From Cervus elaphus (Eukaryota; Chordata; Mammalia; Artiodactyla; Cervidae): a stretch of DNA of 64,000 bases. Both the position numbers and the translations under genes were made by a program. The notes beneath the pieces were generated by a model that searched no databases, was not told the origin of the DNA, and worked only from the letters and a program-made list of their open reading frames with translations. The DNA is taken from NCBI RefSeq assembly GCF_910594005.1, contig NC_057825.1, positions 44,795,037 through 44,859,036 of the forward strand, given 5' to 3'. Within the stretch, counting starts at the first letter, position 1. The number at the start of each line of letters is the position of its first letter. Below are positions 21,508-32,938 of the stretch, piece after piece.

Positions 21508-22411
21508 TTTAGCCTGACTTTAAAACATTTAAAAATATTTGGTCTTTGAAACAATGGTCTAGGAACTAATAATTACCAGAGTCCAACATACACATTTAGG
21601 AACTGGGAGAAGAGATGATGTAACCCATGTTTCCCCTCAGTGAGATAAAGCCTGCTACAATAATAAATCACCTGATTTTCCATTTATAAGGGAAGAGCTT
21701 ATCAAGGACAATGTTCCTAGAGACAGGAAAACCTGAACAAAGTTTAATAAATAGCCAGGATGTTTTCTGACTAAAGATCATTTATTTGCTGTAATTTTCA
21801 GTATTCAAGTGATCTTTGATTGGACTTCGAAGTATTCATGAAGTTTAGTTCACTTTTAAGGGAAATCAAATACCAGAGAGAAGAAGCAGGCTAACCAGAG
21901 TCCAAAGTTAAACAAATATTTCCCATGCACCCTCAAACTTCATCTCTCTCCCCTGGAAACAATGCAGACTAACAGTCTTAAAAAGACACCTATAACCATA
22001 CATGACTTTTGAAGAAACAGTTTACTTGAAACTGCATTAACAAGGCCTAACTTCGTCTAGTTATGCTACCAAAATATTTTATCAGGAAATCAGGAGCCTT
22101 TCAACTGGGACTTATCAAATGGAGCTTCGTCCAAATTTTGCATTTGTCTGGGGTGCCTTGCAGAAAACACATCTAAAGCACTTGAAAAATATCTTTAGAA
22201 ATGCAGGTGATGCTTTTCACCAGATGCAGGAAGTAAAAGAGCAATTGGAAACCGTTGATTTTTTCCTCAAAGTCATCCATCTTGATCTGGGCCTAACTAG
22301 TCATAATAATGAAAGATGATAAGACTAAATTTCTGTATTTAAGTATCTGAATCAAATGTGGAACCTGCTTCTTAGTAGAGTGTAGATACATCATCAGATA
22401 GAGTTAGAAAA
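21508..22411. other. Intronic, no exon seen
   Basis: Unique-looking. A plus frame of 66 codons at 22119-22319 lies antisense to COMMD1 and matches nothing I know. Confidence 0.45.
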
Positions 22412-22745
22412 TGGTTCAGTTCAGTTCAGTCACTCAGTTGTGTCCGACTCTTTGTGACCCCATGGACCGCAGCACGCCAGGCTTCCCTGTCCATCACCAA
22501 CTCCCAGAGTTTACTCAAACTCATGCCCATCGAGTCAGTGATGCCACCCAACCATCTCATCCTCTGTCGTCCCCTTCTCCTCCCGCCTTCCATCTTTCCC
22601 ATCATCAGGGTATTTTCTAATAAGTCAGTTCTTTGCAATAGGTGGCCAAAGTATTGGAGTTTCAGCTTCAGCATCCGTCCTTCCAATGAATATTCAGGAC
22701 TGATTTCTAGGATTGACTGGTTTGATCTCCTTGCAGTTCAAGGGT
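22412..22745 (-). mobile_element. BovB LINE 3' end
   Basis: GTTCA tail then the standard BovB 3' end to 'TTGATCTCCTTGCAGTTCAA' in reverse complement. About 330 bp, strongly 5' truncated. Confidence 0.93.
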
Positions 22746-23326
22746 TAATGGTTAGCAGGTATATAAGCAGGTGCATCATTAAGAATATGTACTCTGATCA
22801 CGAGTACAGCAATGTATTAAACACAGGGGTTCTATTCCAAATTAGAAAAGAAAGCAAAGGTAACCTATTCAAATATTCTTTCCAAGTACAAAAGCTAAAA
22901 AAGTCAAAAATCCTAACAAGAGATCCTTGAGGGGCTACTCTCTCCAAACTAACAACAACAACAAAAAAAACCAAGCTAGCTTTTAATGACATCTAGAAAA
23001 GGACATCTTACATGTTCCTAAGAAACTCCTTTCCCAGATAACTATTCTTTTTTCAGGGAACTCTTACATGTCAAGCCTAAATCTTTACTGTTTTAGCTTA
23101 AACTCATTTCCCAGCAAGGTCAGAGAATATAACTGATTATTTGTTTATATAATAATTAAAGGCTGTTATTAAGCAAGTGTTTGGTTTCTCCATCTACATA
23201 CTAAATAACCTTTTTGTTTGCACTATCATTTAAAAGACCTTTTTATCTAGGTCCAGCAGCATACCCTGATGAATTCTTTGGCAAAACAATACTATAATGA
23301 CAAAAAGTGACTTATTTAAAACCTGT
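22746..23326. other. Intronic, no exon seen
   Basis: AT-rich unique sequence without recognised features. Confidence 0.5.
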
Positions 23327-23443
23327 GTGCTCATTCGCTTCAGTCGTGTCTGACTCCTTGCGACCCTAAGGACTGTAGCCCACCAGGCTCCTCTGTGCAT
23401 GGGATTATCCAGGCAAGAATACTGGATTGGGCTGCCATGCCCT
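23327..23443 (-). mobile_element. BOV-A-type SINE
   Basis: Reverse complement of the BOV-A body only ('GCTTCAGTCGTGTCTGACTC' to 'GGATTGGGCTGCCATGCCCT'), without a tRNA head. Confidence 0.88.
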
Positions 23444-23664
23444 ATTAAAAATCTAAGTGGAACCATTTAGAATAAATTCAACATAAGACAAAATAGAAAT
23501 CTTACAGCCTGTATCTTCTATATTATTTCCTGTGCAAGTTTCCAGAAAGATCTATCCCAATTTATTGGTCATATTTAACATTATAATACAACTTTGGCAA
23601 ATTCTAACATGTTCCAAATTTGGACAATGGCGGATGAAACTGGGAAAGGGTGCCTTAAGATCCC

Positions 23665-23685
23665 GCTGCTGCTGCTGCTGCTGCT
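23665..23685 (+). repeat. (GCT)n microsatellite
   Basis: Seven GCT units, overlapping the end of the left target duplication, forming the tail of the adjacent BOV-A SINE. Confidence 0.9.
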
Positions 23686-23803
23686 AAGTCGCTTCAGTCG
23701 TGTCCGACTCTGTGCGACCCCATAGATGGCAGCCCACCAGGCTCCGCCATCCCTGGGATTCTCCAGGCAAGAACACTTGAGTAGGTTGCCATTGCCTTCT
23801 CCC
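23668..23803 (-). mobile_element. BOV-A SINE with GCT repeat and 12 bp duplication
   Basis: Reverse complement of a BOV-A monomer ('AAGTCGCTTCAGTCGTGTCC'), starting with a (GCT)n tract that is the SINE tail. Exact direct repeats TAAGATCCCGCT lie at 23656-23667 and 23804-23815. Confidence 0.95.
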
Positions 23804-23815
23804 TAAGATCCCGCT

Positions 23816-24354
23816 AACCAATACTAATTCAGAAGGCCACATTTGGTGACCAGTTTTCATAAAGCTATTCCCCAGTTTTTCTTTTGGCTGCATTTACTGA
23901 CACAGAGACTCGTAGCTGAGCACAAAGTTTTACCACGAAGCCTATCCCTCTGTTTAGGTTGTCCTTTCCTAAACTGAAATTAATCCTCTGAACTGCAGCT
24001 CTGCCACTCTGAGTCTTCTGGAAAGAGAGAGAACATTTGGCAAAGGTCAAAATTTGCAATGGCGTCTTGAAGAGGAATTAGATAATAAATAAAATAGCCA
24101 GGGCTTTGAATACTGCCCACCAGAGAAGTTTAAAACAGCTTCATAGGTAAATCTGTGTTTACCACGCATTCCCATACTTTCTGCGGCTTTCTCAGCATTA
24201 TACCAATATTGCTCCCAACTCCTTCAGGAGACCTGGAAATAGCTTCTTTGTAGGAAAGAATCCTCCAAGTTACTTCATAAGGAACCACTTATCCAAAATT
24301 AAATTTTATAGCTCTCTGAAAACTGTGCTGATTATTCTCCACTTGTCCTTTTGA
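23816..24354. other. Intronic, no supported exon
   Basis: The minus strand has an acceptor-like 'TGTTCTCTCTCTTTCCAG' at about 24021-24038, followed by an open frame to 23865. No protein match and no donor site were found, so it is not called an exon. Confidence 0.4.
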
Positions 24355-24742
24355 TGTAGGAGATAGATGGGCTCCAGGTTAGACATTTAAAACTGGCCTC
24401 CTGTTTATATTTCACTGGACACAAAGAAGTGGGCTTCTGGCTGGATACTTAACAACTGTTACCATTTCTTGAGACAAGAAACAGGTGGGCTCCAGTTAAG
24501 TAAGTCATTTACAATCAGCCTCCTGTTTGCTCTCCGAAATGTAAATAGCCAGGGTTTGTTTCTTGTAAACATCTTAATAAGGTCATAGTCATGGCAAGGA
24601 CAAAGAGAGGCAAAACCCTGTTTGAGTAAAGGATTAAGGGATCTCTACTTCCCCCTCTTTTGGGACAAGGGAGACACTACACAGGAACAGAAAGGCTCCT
24701 TGTGAGTCAAAACTCAAGAGATAAAGCCAGGCCATACATAAT
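24355..24742 (+). mobile_element. LTR-like unit, left part
   Basis: A region that continues after the BovB insertion at 25829. It holds two related segments (24369-24406 and 24487-24528) that both start with GGGCTCCAG and end with CCTCCTGTTT, as in U3 repeats of retroviral LTRs. I judge this to be a ruminant endogenous-retrovirus LTR from its general look, without a family name. No retroviral gene is present. Confidence 0.45.
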
Positions 24743-25828
24743 TGGTCTTGCTTCTTGACTACGCCAAAGCCTTTGACTGTGTGGATCACAATAAACTGTG
24801 GAAAATTCCGAAAGAGATGGGAATACCAGACCACCTGACCTGCCTCTTGAGAAACCTGTATGCAGGTCAGGAAGAAAGACTTAGAACTGGACATGGAACA
24901 ACAGACTGGTTCCAAATAGGTAAAGGGGTACATCAAGGCTGTATATTGTCATCCTGCTTATTTAACTTATATGCAGAGTACATCATAAACACTGGGCTGG
25001 AAGAAGCACAAGCTGGAATCAAGACTGCCGGGAGAAATATCAATAACCTCAGATATGCAGATAACACCACCCTTATGGCAGAAAGTGAAGATGAACTAAA
25101 GAGCCTCTTGATGAAAGTGAAAGGAGAATGAAAAAGTTGGCTTAAAGCTCAACATTCAGAAAACTAAGATCATGGCTTCTGGTTCCATCACTTCATGGGA
25201 AATAGATGGGGAAACAGTGGAAACAGTGGCTGACTTTATTTTGGGGGGCTCCAAAATCACTGCAGATGGTGATTGCAGCCATGAAATTAAAAGACGCTTA
25301 CTCCTTGGAAGGAAAGTTATGACCAACCTAGACAGCATATTAAAAAACAGAGACATTACTTTACCAACAAAGGTCCGTCTGGTCAAGACTATGGTTTTTC
25401 CAATGGTCATGTATGGATGTGAGAGTTGGACTGTGAAGAAAGCTGAGCACCGAAAAATTGATGCTTTTGAACTATGGTGTTGGAGAAGACTCTTGAGAGT
25501 CCCTTGGACTGCAAGGAGATCCAGCCAGTCCATCCTAAAGAAGATCAGTCCTGGGTGTTCATTGGAAGGACTGATGCTGAAGCTGAAACTCCAGTACTTT
25601 GGCCACCTCATGAGAAGAGTTGACTCATTGGAAAAGACCCTGATGCTGGAGGGATTGGGGGCAGGAGGAGAAGGGGATGAGATGATTGGATGGCATCATC
25701 GACTCGATGGACATGGGTTTGAATAAACTCTGGGAGTTGGTGATGGACAGGGAGGCCTGGTGTGCTGCGATTCATGGGGTCGCAAAGAGTTGGACACGAC
25801 TGAGCGACTGAACTGAACTGAACTGAAC
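24743..25828 (+). mobile_element. BovB LINE, 3' 1.1 kb
   Basis: Plus-strand BovB beginning at 'CTACGCCAAAGCCTTTGACT' (RT domain) and ending in the tail of ACTGA repeats (25806-25828). The RT motif reads YADN at about 25056-25067: the second catalytic Asp is Asn. A frame break at about 25126-25131 separates two ORF pieces (24742-25131 and 25172-25726). It splits the surrounding LTR-like unit. Confidence 0.94.
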
Positions 25829-26326
25829 TCCCAGAAGCCTTCACTTTGAGATTCATCTTGGCTGAGGGGTGCATGCACAACCCAGGGAAGGATCCCAGGG
25901 TAGGTCAGGTGTGGAAAAAGAAACCAGATAATTGGCCCGAAGGAAGACAAAGAACGGAAGAACTGACCTACATAAGTAACTTAATCGCCTCTTTACTGAG
26001 CTCCTCCTCACTAAGGGGAACACCCACACCCTTCCTCTCTGGTGTGCATCTCTGCCTTGTTTCTGTCTTAACTAAAAAAAACTATTTCTCTATATGCTCT
26101 CCCACTAGTGCTGTGTCTCTAATAATCAACATTTACCTACATTTACAGTTTCTGCTCTCGTGATAAATGGGGGCAAAGATCCAGGGGAAAATAACTTCTA
26201 GCCTCTAGCCCTTGCTGGTCTGGTGGCCAGGATTCCTGGTTCTCATCCAGGCTACCCAGGTTCAATTCCTGGGCAGGGAATTAAGATCTTGTGTCACTCC
26301 ACGGCTCACTACTGCCTCGCCGAGAT
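25829..26326 (+). mobile_element. LTR-like unit, right part
   Basis: Continues the unit interrupted by BovB, through 'TGTCTCTAATAATCAACATT' and 'GATAAATGGGGGCAAAGATC', then a tRNA-Glu-like segment (26209-26280), ending near '...CCGAGATCA'. Terminal CA fits an LTR end, but no target duplication was confirmed. Confidence 0.45.
26209..26280 (+). pseudogene. tRNA-Glu(CTC)-like sequence
   Basis: The 72 bases align end to end with mammalian tRNA-Glu, without gaps. Box B is perfect (GGTTCAATTCC). The anticodon loop TTCTCAT keeps T33 and anticodon CTC. The anticodon stem CCTGG/CCAGG and T stem CCAGG/CCTGG pair perfectly although the bases differ from the parent; the acceptor stem keeps 6 of 7 pairs. 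There is no T-run terminator directly after it, and it lies in LTR-like DNA. It is most likely a tRNA-derived module of that repeat, not an active tRNA gene. Confidence 0.6.
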
Positions 26327-28889
26327 CACTTTCATACCATTCCCCACCTTTCTCTGCCTTGTTCCAAGTTCTCTAAGATTGTGTCACTCTCTCGTTCTCT
26401 GGTTTACAGTTGGGTTTTGACAAGAGAAGAGAGAGGTCAGGATATTTATTCCCCTACTCCCAACTCCTTCTCCTCTGCTATTTCCAGTATTTTCTATGTG
26501 TGGGTATCATTTCTTTATCTCCCACTTTACTTTCTGGCCTTAATCACTACTTCAGTATAGACATTAAGATGATTTTCTTCAGACTGTGAAAGTACATAAC
26601 CACCAAATACAAACTCCAAAGACGAGCAGGGCAAGAATTTTTATCCTGCCTAAAGTTGGTAGAAAGGCTGCCCTCTAAGTGATAAATGACAGTATGAACC
26701 AGCATCAGTATTTAATTTTTTTCTATTATAATTTGATATTAAATTTTATAGCACTTTGATATTAAAAAAGAAGAAAAACAACAACAGTAGTAACAACTGT
26801 GCAAGGTGACATTTCATTAAGAATCTGCATCAAAGGTCTTGATACCAGACTAATGTCATCATCTTTACAACCTGTCATTATACCCTAAATCTAAAGCAAT
26901 GGATAGCTTAGGCAGTAGCTTAAAACAATACTTTCCAAAAGAACACTTGTGATTTATAATGTTTTTTAATCTTTCAACACAGGTTTTTAGCAATACATCT
27001 TATTAATATAACCAATGGTCCTTACTCAGGCCATTTTTAATCCTGAGGAAATCCCCATTTCAAATATAATAGCTGACAAGTCCTGCATTTACTGTGTAAA
27101 AAGCATGCTTTAGCAATTTTCCAAAAGGGAAAAACATTATGCTATAAATCACAAAGCAAATTATTCTACTGAAGATCAGAAGACTAAAATCAGACTCTTT
27201 TGGAAGCTAAGACTGAAACTTAATGACAGAGCAACTAAATTAAAATGATTTACCCTAAAACTCAATAGATGTCACCATGTGCTAAGATCAAATACGGGAC
27301 TAAGATACGGTAGTTTCAGAACCAGAGCAGCTTCTACAGGAAGTATTTACCTATGCTCCCTTGGTCTCCTAGAAGAGGAGAGAGTATTCTCAGTGTAGTA
27401 TAAAAGCATTAACCATCACTGGCTAACAATTACTGAGTTTTCTGATGATATTATTCAGGCATTTCAAAGGATTTCTGTGAGGATGACTTGACAACAGGAG
27501 TTTAAAGTGCTTAAAAATTAAAAAGTCTGCACTCTCACAAATTCTTATTACATTAAAAGATAAATTTTATGAGAAAACATGAATTTTTAATCAGTTAACT
27601 AGAAACTCAAGAAAGAAAAGAGACATCAGGTATCCAGGGAGTTTCAGATCTACCACCGATGTAAGCTACTGCTAAACAAATCTAAGGCACCTAATTTCAG
27701 CTTTTCAAATAGTGCACACGGGTTTTACATAAAGTGACACAATTTTTAAATAAAATAACATCAGATCTTCATTATTCAGAAACTGATTATCTGGGTCTCT
27801 GCTGCTTGACTTCCTCCTCCTTTTGGGGGCCATCTTTTAAGCATTTCTACAAAATGGGAAAAGGAAGTGAAACTTAAACTGGTTAATATGACCAAATCAT
27901 AGCAGCTCTGCAGAAGGTTTTTTAGAAATGGATATTAGAGCTATTAGAAGGAACTCTGTGACTTCACATAACTACTTTGGAAAATTATACTCATAAGGTT
28001 GTAATTTAAGCCAGAAAGATCTTCTTATCGCAAATTTTTCCTTTCTTTTAGTAACCAGGACTACTGTTCTCAGCTTAATGTCTTTAAAACAGAAAGACTT
28101 CCAGGAGAGGTAATACAAAAAAGTCACTTACACCTTTCTATCACTTAAATTGGGAGATTTATTTTCCTCCAGGAAGAATGAATCCAAGTAGCCTGCCTTA
28201 AAATACATGGTACCTACCGTTAAGAGGAACTGCGGAAAGTGGGACAAATAGGTAGGGCACGAAACATAAAAGTAGGAAAATACCAGAAGCAAATCCTTCT
28301 CCTTATCACATAGCCCATATCAGATGCACAGGTCCACAGACGAAGGATCTTAAGCTAGTCTCACCCGAGAGACATACTCTCCATGCCTTTCTAATCACCT
28401 GATCACAGGAAAACACAGTGAATTTTTATAGGAGGCATTAGCAAGATAATCACAATGAAAACCAAAGCCTGAATTTATACACACACGTGGGATGCTTTCA
28501 TTTTCATCTGCAAGCTCAGGGCCTGTGACCCAAAAAGGCAATGAGATTCCAAGAACACTGTCCACTTAGAGCTGTTTGAATTTCTAAGAGAGAAGGTAGG
28601 AGTATACCAAGAATAGGACCCTAAAATTCTTTTGGTTGTAGATTTCTTAGCTGGAAAAAAATCTAGAGTTATGACCTAGAAGAAAACTGGACTGTCCTGC
28701 CAATGTGTGGTCAAACGGAGCATGTATTTTGGCCCAGGCAATCTGACTTGTTTCTGAAAGGGAGAAAATAGTTTTGACCTTACAAGAATGAGAGGTTCTT
28801 TCATTGGCCAAATTCTGTACTGCTAAACCAAGACTATCATTATTCATCTTCCCCCAAGATTTCTGAGCAATTTGACACTTATCTGCTCA
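26327..28889. other. Intronic, mostly unique
   Basis: 2.5 kb without a recognised transposon or exon. AT-rich. No supported gene. Confidence 0.5.
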
Positions 28890-28900
28890 CCATCAATGTA

Positions 28901-29162
28901 TGTGCTTGTGCTCAGTCACATCCAACCCCTTTGTGACTCTACGGACTACAGCCTGCCAGGGGTAGGCTAAAAACCTAAAAACCTAAAACCTAAAAACCTA
29001 AAAACAGAGGCTAAAAACCCCTCTGTCCATGGGGTTTTTACAGGCTAGAATACTAGAGGGGGTTTCCATTTCCTCCTCCAAGGGATCTTCCCGACCCAGG
29101 GATCAAACCTGCATCTCCTGCACTGGCAGGCGGATTCTTCACTAAGCCACCTTGGGAAGCCT
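28901..29162 (-). mobile_element. Bov-tA SINE with internal minisatellite
   Basis: Reverse-complement Bov-tA ('GTGCTCAGTCACATCCAACC' to head 'CCACCTTGGGAAGCC'), interrupted at about 28960-29019 by a CTAAAAAC repeat. Flanks CCATCAATGTA (28890-28900) and CCATCAGTGTA (29163-29173) form an 11 bp duplication with one mismatch. Confidence 0.92.
28967..29018 (+). repeat. CTAAAAAC tandem repeat within SINE
   Basis: Five units in a row (8, 8, 7, 8 and 8 bp, 28967-29005), then AGAGG and a sixth unit (29011-29018). Confidence 0.95.
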
Positions 29163-29452
29163 CCATCAGTGTACAGTGAAAGGTAAAGGTACATCAATCT
29201 TCATTTTACCACTAAAAACAAAAGAAATCCAAAAACTAGCCTCACTTACATGAAGCCTGAAATTCCCAGCTCTTTGATTCAACCCACTGCCAACTGACAC
29301 CTACATTTGACCCTCAATTTGGACTCTTTCAAACCTGATTAGTGTACATTTACAGATTAGACTGGGAACTAATTAGACAGACCCAATTTTGTACTGATCT
29401 ACATAAATACTAAACAACACTTAGTATTCTAGAAACACCCAACAAAAGAAAA

Positions 29453-29640
29453 TCAATCTGCTGCATGACTCAGGGAACTCAAAAGAGGGCTCTGTGATGA
29501 CCAGAGGGGTGGGGATGGGTGGGAGGCGGGAGGGAGATTCAAGAGGGAGGGGACATACGGACACCTACGGCTGATTCAAGCTGATGTATGACAGAAATAA
29601 AACGAATGTTATAAACCAATCACAAATAAATATTAAAAAT
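29453..29640 (+). mobile_element. L1 LINE 3' end (short)
   Basis: Ruminant L1 3' terminus: 'TGACTCAGGGAACTC', 'TGGGTGGGAGGCGGGAGGGA', 'GGCTGATTCAAGCTGATGTA', ending in an A-rich tail. AAAATCAA at both edges is a possible target duplication. Confidence 0.85.
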
Positions 29641-32029
29641 CAACAGAACCAAGTTATATAGATACTAAAAGCTCAATACAATGAGATTATTGGCTGATTT
29701 CTACAAAACACTGTGCTCTCCTTCATTTTATAACTTCATTTTCAGCAGGATTTAATACTTAGCTGTTAAGATTTTCTGTATTTTGAAATACTGTGGCTGA
29801 AATATATTTTGGTAAAAAACTATTATTAGGTGCTCTTGTTTGATCTTCAGGAAATAATACAGAGTTTTGGCTAACTAGAACTAGTTCTCATGTGACAAAG
29901 GACAAAGGACCAGAGGATCAACTGTGAAACAGCTGAAAAGGCAAATCACACTGAGGGAAGGAGAAATTTCACTTAAATCTTAGAGAAACCAAATGACAAA
30001 ACTCTTCAGCACATGAGAAACAGAGTGTTGTTAATTTTACTTTGCAGTTCAAATTCGGGCCTCTCATCATTCCTGATGAGGTACCTTCCAGGGCAAACTC
30101 ATTTGCAAATAACTTTGACAAACAAACTAAAATATATTTACATGAAAGGAATAGAGAAGATTTAAAAAAACACTTCATCAAGAGTAGTTTGTTTAGGCGA
30201 TACCATTAATTAGGCAGGAACAGAGTATGCAATGGTGCTTGCTTTCTAAGGGGCTCTTGATAACTTAGAGATTATGATGGGAGAAACACCTTAATACAGC
30301 CAATAAAAAGACAAGAGTGAAACAATGAATGACAAACTCCTTGGCAGGAGGAAGACAACTAGAAGATGTCCAATTAGAGCCCAGTTCCATTGTTCTGCCA
30401 ACAGCACCACCTATCTATTCCCAGCTTCCTCAATGTGGTTTCTTCTAAGTCATTCATGACAGCATGATTAAGCAGAAATAGGCATAGTTAGAAAGCAGCA
30501 TTTCCCTTCCATTTAGAGGAAGCAAGTAAAGCTAGGCAAGGAGGGCAAAGGATGAAATGATGAAGAATAAAGGGACTTTTGAATTCAGAAAACACTGATT
30601 TGGGGAGAAAGAGTTTGGGATGCGTTTTTTTTTTTTTTTCCCCCTGGCAAGGCTGTGGAGAGTGGGGACTAATTTTATTGGGCTTCTAACCAACTCCAAA
30701 TACAGTAACATTCTGAGGCACTGTAGGCTGGAACTGTCATTCCAAGATTTGAATTTGTGGGGGACACAATTCATTTCATAATAATCCTCAATGCTTGGAG
30801 TGCACTGTGTTATCAGGCATCACCTAAGTGTTTGCGGTTATGATGATGATGATAAGCTCATACGAGTCTAGACTTGCTATTCATACTTTACAGAAAAGAA
30901 TTTCTAGTAGTCCAGAAACAAGAAAAACACACGCACACACACAAAAGCTATCTTCTGACTGCTCAGGTCTGCCAGCCCAGTGTGGCAGAAGCCATCTCTG
31001 GCCTCATCCTTACTGAACTTGATTTTGAAATGTCATTTAATCAATAAGGGCTGCCAGGATGAGGGTTGGAAAATGGCACCAAAGAAATCTTTTCTAATCC
31101 TCACTCCCAGTCCCTATTTAGTACTTTGCTGCCATTCTGTGTTCCAAAGTCCAGCCCTAAAGACTGATTTGGAATCTGACACAACATTCTGTCAGAGAAT
31201 ATGAGGATGAGGGAAGAAGACAGGCCTTGCAGTCACTGAACGAAGTTAGTCACTAGCCTCTCTAGCTCAAAGAGTTTACTGTGAACTTCTGGAGCTAGCA
31301 GAAAGGCAGGAGATTGCATCTTTATTGTCGAGGTTGAATCCTGGCATCACTTAGGTTGCTGGGGCCTTTGTCCATACATAATAGTCACCCCTCCCATCAC
31401 CATGGTGTTTACAGTTTAGAAAGCCATTTCCCACGCACGAACTACCTCATCTGACCCTTAGAAATGCCCTGTTACTAGGAAGAAGCCAAGCCAGAGGAAA
31501 GGTACTTCGAACTAGAAGGGACAGACCTTGTCCATCTAATCCCAAATCAGATCTTTTCAGCTATATTTGGAAGAAGATTTCATCAGAGAATGCAATGGAT
31601 TTTATGAGTTTTGATATACTTCTGATCCAATTTATTGAGGAAAAGAAAGTAAGGCCTCATTTACTTATTACTGCCCACAGTTTCAGAAACTAGGATTATA
31701 AATTCAGTCCTTTGTGAAAGACAGAACAGGCAGTCAGGTCCTAACTGGTGAAGAAAAAGAATTTCTTTGTCACCATTCATTCAGCAGGTTTTGGAAGTAG
31801 TGGAAGGAATAGAAAACCTTGAGGGGGGTTCGAGGATCAACTCTGAACCTTGGGGGAAAATGAAATGCCTAAAGAAATGAAATGCCTCAATTAAAAAGAA
31901 GTCAGCCTGGAAGGCAGAAGTAGAAGAGATTGTGGGAAAAGTATGACAAATCTGAAGACATAAGCAAATGCAAGAAATGTCATTAGAAATGACACTAATG
32001 ATAATACTAATAGCAGTGATAACTAACAA
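29641..32029. other. Intronic, mostly unique
   Basis: 2.4 kb without a recognised exon or transposon. A T17-type run lies near 30626-30643. No supported gene. Confidence 0.5.
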
Positions 32030-32250
32030 TAGCTAATATTTGTCAAAGACATGCAAAATGCCAGGTATGACACTACGTGCTTTACATGTATTATTTCACA
32101 TTGGTGAGAATTTTACCCCATTTTACAGATAAGGAAAGATGAACAACTTGCTTAAGACCACACAGGTAATAAGTGGTAGAACCAGTTTTTAAAAAACCCA
32201 AGTCTGGCTTCAGAGTCCAAGCCCTTAACCATTTCACGATCCTGACTCAC
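32030..32250 (-). repeat. MIR SINE
   Basis: Clear reverse-complement MIR: 'ACGTGCTTTACATGTATTAT', 'CCCATTTTACAGATAAGGAA', 'CCACACAGGTAATAAGTGG' and 'TCAGAGTCCAAGCCCTTAAC'. Confidence 0.85.
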
Positions 32251-32734
32251 ATTCATATATAGTAATATAAAAACTAAATACCCACATGTGAAAGTTAGTC
32301 TATGACTAACTTTAACAAAGATTCAAAAGAAAGCTGACTGCTGACAGTATGATAACCCAAAGTTAATGTGCAGAGATGCATTAAAGAGACTAAGTTCTTA
32401 TTCTGGGGCAAGATGGCCTTTTATTCCCTCTCTCTTTCTGTGTGTGTGTGGCTGTGAGAGGAGGCAGAGTGGATTTAGTTACACATATAGCTACTTGTCC
32501 CCATCACCAGGTGCTAGAGGCAACATTTATTTTTGCTGTTCTACTGACTGATGTGTGGAGCTCCCTGAGACTCCTCCTAGATCAATCAATCAGTTGAACC
32601 AAAATACTTGCTTAAATCTGGGGTTCTTTCCATCTACAATTAGAAGGAATTCCCAATTCTGCCTTGTTATCTAACCCACGAATACCAAATCATTCATCTT
32701 GAAAAAAATCACATCAGCATTTATAGGCACTTTT
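32251..32734. other. Intronic, no exon seen
   Basis: Unique-looking; short GT run near 32440. No supported features. Confidence 0.5.
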
Positions 32735-32860
32735 AGAATACACAAAGATAAATATGATCATTTTGCAATACATAAAAATATCAAATCATTATGTTGTACA
32801 TCTGAAACTGATAGCGTTATATGGCAGTTATAATCTCGTTTTTTTTTTTTTAAAGGAAAG
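32735..32860 (+). mobile_element. L1 LINE 3' end fragment
   Basis: 'TCATTATGTTGTACATCTGA' and 'GTTATATGGCAGTTATAATC' match the L1 3' UTR end; a T run follows instead of an A tail. Confidence 0.65.
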
Positions 32861-32938
32861 AGAATGAAAAAGTATTGGAAAAAAAGAAAAATGTGTTAAA
32901 TCATGAATTTAGCCCTTTAACATCCTTCATATTTTGTT

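Noticed and set aside
22119..22319. 66-codon plus-strand frame as an antisense gene
   Set aside because: No homology recognised, no promoter or exon structure.
23865..24059. Possible minus-strand exon after an acceptor-like CTCTCTTTCCAG
   Set aside because: The frame does not match COMMD1 or any protein I know, and ends in a stop without donor or poly(A) signal.
26209..26280. Functional tRNA-Glu gene
   Set aside because: No T-run terminator after it, one acceptor mismatch, and it lies inside repeat-like DNA.
24355..26326. Endogenous retrovirus with coding genes
   Set aside because: Only LTR-like text is present; no gag, pol or env frame, and the interior is BovB.
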